Origin: Gonocerus acuteangulatus
Taxonomy: Eukaryota; Arthropoda; Insecta; Hemiptera; Coreidae
Reading direction: 5' to 3'
Length of the DNA stretch: 64,000 nucleotides
NCBI GenBank assembly: GCA_946811695.1
Contig: OX328125.1
Location: forward strand, 97,977,210 to 98,041,209
Shown: piece after piece, positions 61,710-64,000 of the stretch
How positions within the stretch are numbered: position 1 is the stretch's first letter
Layout of the letters: every line of letters starts with the position of its first letter
Program-made: the position numbers and the translations under genes
The notes under the pieces: generated by a model
Told to the model about the DNA's origin: nothing
What the model saw: the letters and a program-made list of their open reading frames with translations, nothing else
The model's database searches: none

Positions 61710-62093
61710 ATAAACTAACAAAAAGGATTTTCTACCATTTTGACGAAAAAAGAAGCGGCAAGTATTTTGAAGAATTTGGCTTAGAGAAAAATGTGCTCCG
61801 GCAGATACAGGAACATTTCCCAAAATTCCTGCAGAAACAAAGTAGAAAAGTTGTTTATAGTGTGCTGAAGAAAGAAACCAACAGCTCTCTCATCGCTTGA
61901 AGAAATATTGGAAAAACGAAAAGAACAATACAATCTTAAAAGGAGTTTATTTTTTCCGGGATCTTTAGTATCCACAGCTCGACTAAAAAAAAAAAATATA
62001 GGGATGTTATTTACGGACACTGATATCGTACGCTTAGTGATTTCAGGCTCAGTGTTGCACGTTTGTTTGTTGGAGAAATGTCTTGTAACTTAA
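61710..62093 (+). pseudogene. Coding-like remnant with a frameshift, product unknown
   Basis: From about 61710 one frame is open for about 63 codons (FYHFDEKRSGKYFEEF, then GLEKNVLRQIQEHFPKFL and RKVVYSVLKKETNSS) and stops at TGA near 61898. A second frame opens just upstream of that stop (SSLEEILEKRKEQYNLKR, then FFPGSLVSTARLKKKNIG) and runs to TAA at 62091. The change of frame falls near 61880-61895. The charged, helix-like composition is unlike chance frames in this AT-rich DNA, so this is probably one decayed protein-coding segment. I do not recognise the family; a transposon or host-gene pseudogene are both possible. Confidence 0.45.
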
Positions 62094-62211
62094 TGCCATT
62101 TGTACGGATTATATTGAATACAACAGAGCACAATGTTCATTTTGGATTTTAAAAAGTAAATTTTACAGAACATTAAACCTGTTTAAGAATTCGAAAAAAC
62201 TAGATTTAAGA

Positions 62212-62477
62212 GAGGAGATCGTTGATCGTTGAAGATGCGAAGGTAGGGATTGTCAGTTTTTGGTTGTTATTTCTTAATAAAACTACATTTTACACGTGAA
62301 AATGGGTTTTACGAGAAATGGTCCCGTATCCGTGAGGCATAGTTCTAAATTTTCTCAACGCCCTGGTGAAGGCTTGAATTTCAAGCCGAAACGTCGGCAA
62401 CAATAGAACCAATTTCACATGTAAAACGTAGTTTTATTAAGAAATTACGACCGAACCCTGACAATCCCTACTTTCGT
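62212..62477 (+). mobile_element. Penelope-like hammerhead insertion, copy at 62 kb
   Basis: Perfect 14-bp repeats AACTAGATTTAAGA flank it (62198 and 62478). It starts GAGGAGATCGTTGATCG, as in the 12.7-kb insertion. It has inverted arms of about 60 bp (GTAGGGATTGTCAG, TTCTTAATAAAACTAC against GTAGTTTTATTAAGAA, CTGACAATCCCTAC). The interior is shorter and lacks the microsatellite. The right arm bears a hammerhead motif. Confidence 0.72.
62360..62398 (+). ncRNA. Hammerhead motif with mutated core
   Basis: GCC, CTGGTGA, extra A, stem II GGCTTG/CAAGCC, GAAA, CGTC, GGC. Everything matches the motif at 12996 except that the invariant A6 of CTGATGA is G. That change should abolish or strongly reduce cleavage. 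Confidence 0.6.
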
Positions 62478-62489
62478 AACTAGATTTAA

Positions 62490-62797
62490 GATTTTCGGAT
62501 TTATTCTTATATATTTCGAAACAATTTGGGAAATCTTAGTGAATATAAAGCATCTATTCGAAAGCTTATTTAATTTCCTAAAAATACGGTTCTTATGTGA
62601 GTTTCGATAAAGCGATCACGTTCGGAGAAATGTGTCTTTAATTGGAGTGACTTTCGCTTAGGATATTTTCATTTTCCTGTTGTTGCGTTTGAGATCTTGT
62701 TTCGTTTCCGTTTTAATTAATATTAAGATAATTCTTCTACCTTTGGAGTAAGGACGTCGATAAGGTGACGTAGTTCCTACGAGTCGGACCTTTAAAA
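62490..62797 (+). mobile_element. Hel-A 3' portion, diverged
   Basis: It ends GATAAGGTGACGTAGTTCCT, ACGAGTCGGACCTTT, a Hel-A 3' terminus with substitutions. The preceding 250 bp (CGAAAGCTTATTTAATTTCC, GCGATCACGTTCGGAGAAAT) correspond to the Hel-A body. The 5' part is absent. Confidence 0.6.
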
Positions 62798-64000
62798 ACA
62801 GTGAGCGTCAAGGATTGGGTATATCATTCCATTTATAAGCAAAGAAATTCAACAGTTTGTCCAATATGCTCGCTATTATGTACGACTGTGTACGGTCGCA
62901 TTCCGCTGGGTTAGACGTCAGCTGAAGGCTGGTCAACATTTTAAATGGTCAATGGTGGACATTAAACTGTATAAAAGTAGACCAAAATTCATTGCCAACC
63001 ATTTGAGAAGTAATAAGACAAGTGTAATAAAAGTGGTTCTCGTTGTTAATTCTAACAAGGTCTTATCTCTTAAGGGTCTTATATATTTTAAGGGAGACGT
63101 AAATACTTAAGAGCTGGTTAAGTTAGGTTGGAAGTCAAGAGAAAGCTATTAAGAAGCCAAAGAGATATAAATCTTTCATCACAATTAAGACTTGGAGGTT
63201 AGTATCTCTGCTAGCTGATTGGATCAAAGGGTTCAATACTATCTCTCCCTAAACCCTCCAGAGGTCGCTGTCTATCTCCTTTAAGGGAGCAGGGGTTGGA
63301 ATAGCTCTCTCTAGGGAATCACGGACGTTCTGATTTCTTTCCTTCATTTATACAATTCTTCTTGTGATTCTGTCTACTTCGGGGCTTCGAAAGGTCTAAC
63401 AAATCCTTACACTTCAATCAGCTGATGCCAAATACCACAGATTTTTTTTTTGTTTAGATTATTTCAATTTTAATGTCTTCCAATGCCTGACAGATTTTTG
63501 GACGGGGTACCCTTTTCTAGGCAACATGCGGGTAACTAATGATTCAGTGCTTATGGTGTAGCAGATATGTTCTTCCGCCATTACAAATAGCCTACACGAT
63601 TTTAGTCAAGCTAGAGCGTTATGGCTTTTGCTAAAACTGAACTCTGTACGAGAACTCTCTATTCCAATTAGACGATTTTTTAGAAAATCAAAAACATCAA
63701 ATTGTCTATTGAAGTCAGAACTGTCTTATGTATTAGTATTTGTCTTCTGCTATTTGATGTGAATACTCCAATCACAAATGATTACTCTAATCCGAAAAGG
63801 TTTAAATAATAGTTATTGCCTTCTGTAGGTGTATATATCCTTGTCGGAGGACCATTTTGGTTCTAAGAAATTCGGAATGAAATGGATAATCTGTAAAAAA
63901 TTTTAAAAATATATTTGTCATAAATGAATTGGAAATAATCTAAATACATTTGAGAATGCGTACTATTTTATTAAAAGCTTGAAATAGTAACTTTTGACAT
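62798..64000. other. Intergenic DNA, no gene recognised
   Basis: A TATAAAAG at about 62969 with AATAAAAG 60 bp later and TTCTAACA at about 63050 could be a solo LTR remnant, but no paired ends or target duplication were found. A GGGGTACCCTTTTCTAGGC segment at about 63505 weakly resembles the shared SINE tail in minus orientation. The window ends without a gene. Confidence 0.4.

Noticed and set aside
62960..63060. Solo LTR (TATAAAAG, AATAAAAG, TTCTAACA)
   Set aside because: No TG start, no matching second copy and no target duplication could be found.

Overview
This window looks like AT-rich, repeat-saturated intergenic DNA from an animal, most likely an arthropod. The inference rests on Jockey-type LINE remnants, Helitrons ending in CTAG, asymmetric rolling-circle-like elements with internal (AT)n tracts, Penelope-type hammerhead insertions, tRNA- and 5S-derived SINEs, and a transposon-protein fragment of a kind I associate with arthropod genomes. 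I see no bacterial operons, no CRISPR array and no complete host protein-coding gene. Most of the long reading frames come from (AT)n tracts, which translate as Tyr-Ile repeats, or from repeat units.

Layout. 0-5 kb holds a Helitron inserted beside a Jockey LINE remnant, then a TIR element (MITE) whose core has expanded into about 35 copies of a 41-bp unit. 5-14 kb holds a tRNA-derived SINE with perfect target duplications and a head-to-tail and inverted cluster of one rolling-circle-like family, called Hel-A here. One Hel-A copy carries an insertion with a hammerhead ribozyme motif. 15-22 kb holds a 5S-derived SINE, a second copy of the MITE without the expansion, another SINE and a 1.73-kb foldback element with 0.8-kb arms and a TA duplication. 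22-25 kb is a degenerate minisatellite interrupted by an inverted pair of hammerhead-bearing arms. 25-31 kb holds a Hel-A copy, a CACTG-ended transposon carrying a protein fragment, a second Jockey fragment and a 97-bp satellite of about 15 units. 31-42 kb holds a second Helitron, a first copy of a second rolling-circle-like family (Hel-B) and a piggyBac-like element. The latter contains a Hel-A copy that itself contains the same hammerhead insertion as the copy at 12.7 kb. 42-54 kb holds another hammerhead motif, a 618-bp MITE with an 8-bp duplication, two further Hel-B copies, a third Helitron, a 135-142-bp tandem array and the only two stretches that faintly resemble host exons (49.1-49.6 kb and 52.0-52.1 kb). 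54-64 kb holds two more hammerhead insertions (one an inverted pair), microsatellites, an inverted-repeat element, a truncated SINE tail and a frameshifted coding-like remnant at 61.7-62.1 kb.

The most interesting theme is a set of small insertions with 12-14-bp target duplications, or inverted arms, that encode hammerhead-type self-cleaving RNA motifs. Their core is CTGANGA, then a stem-loop, then GAAAC, with a palindromic ACGT or ACATGT stem III. At least one has been carried to a second locus inside a rolling-circle-like transposon. All family names rest on reading termini, motifs and target duplications by eye; no database search was possible.
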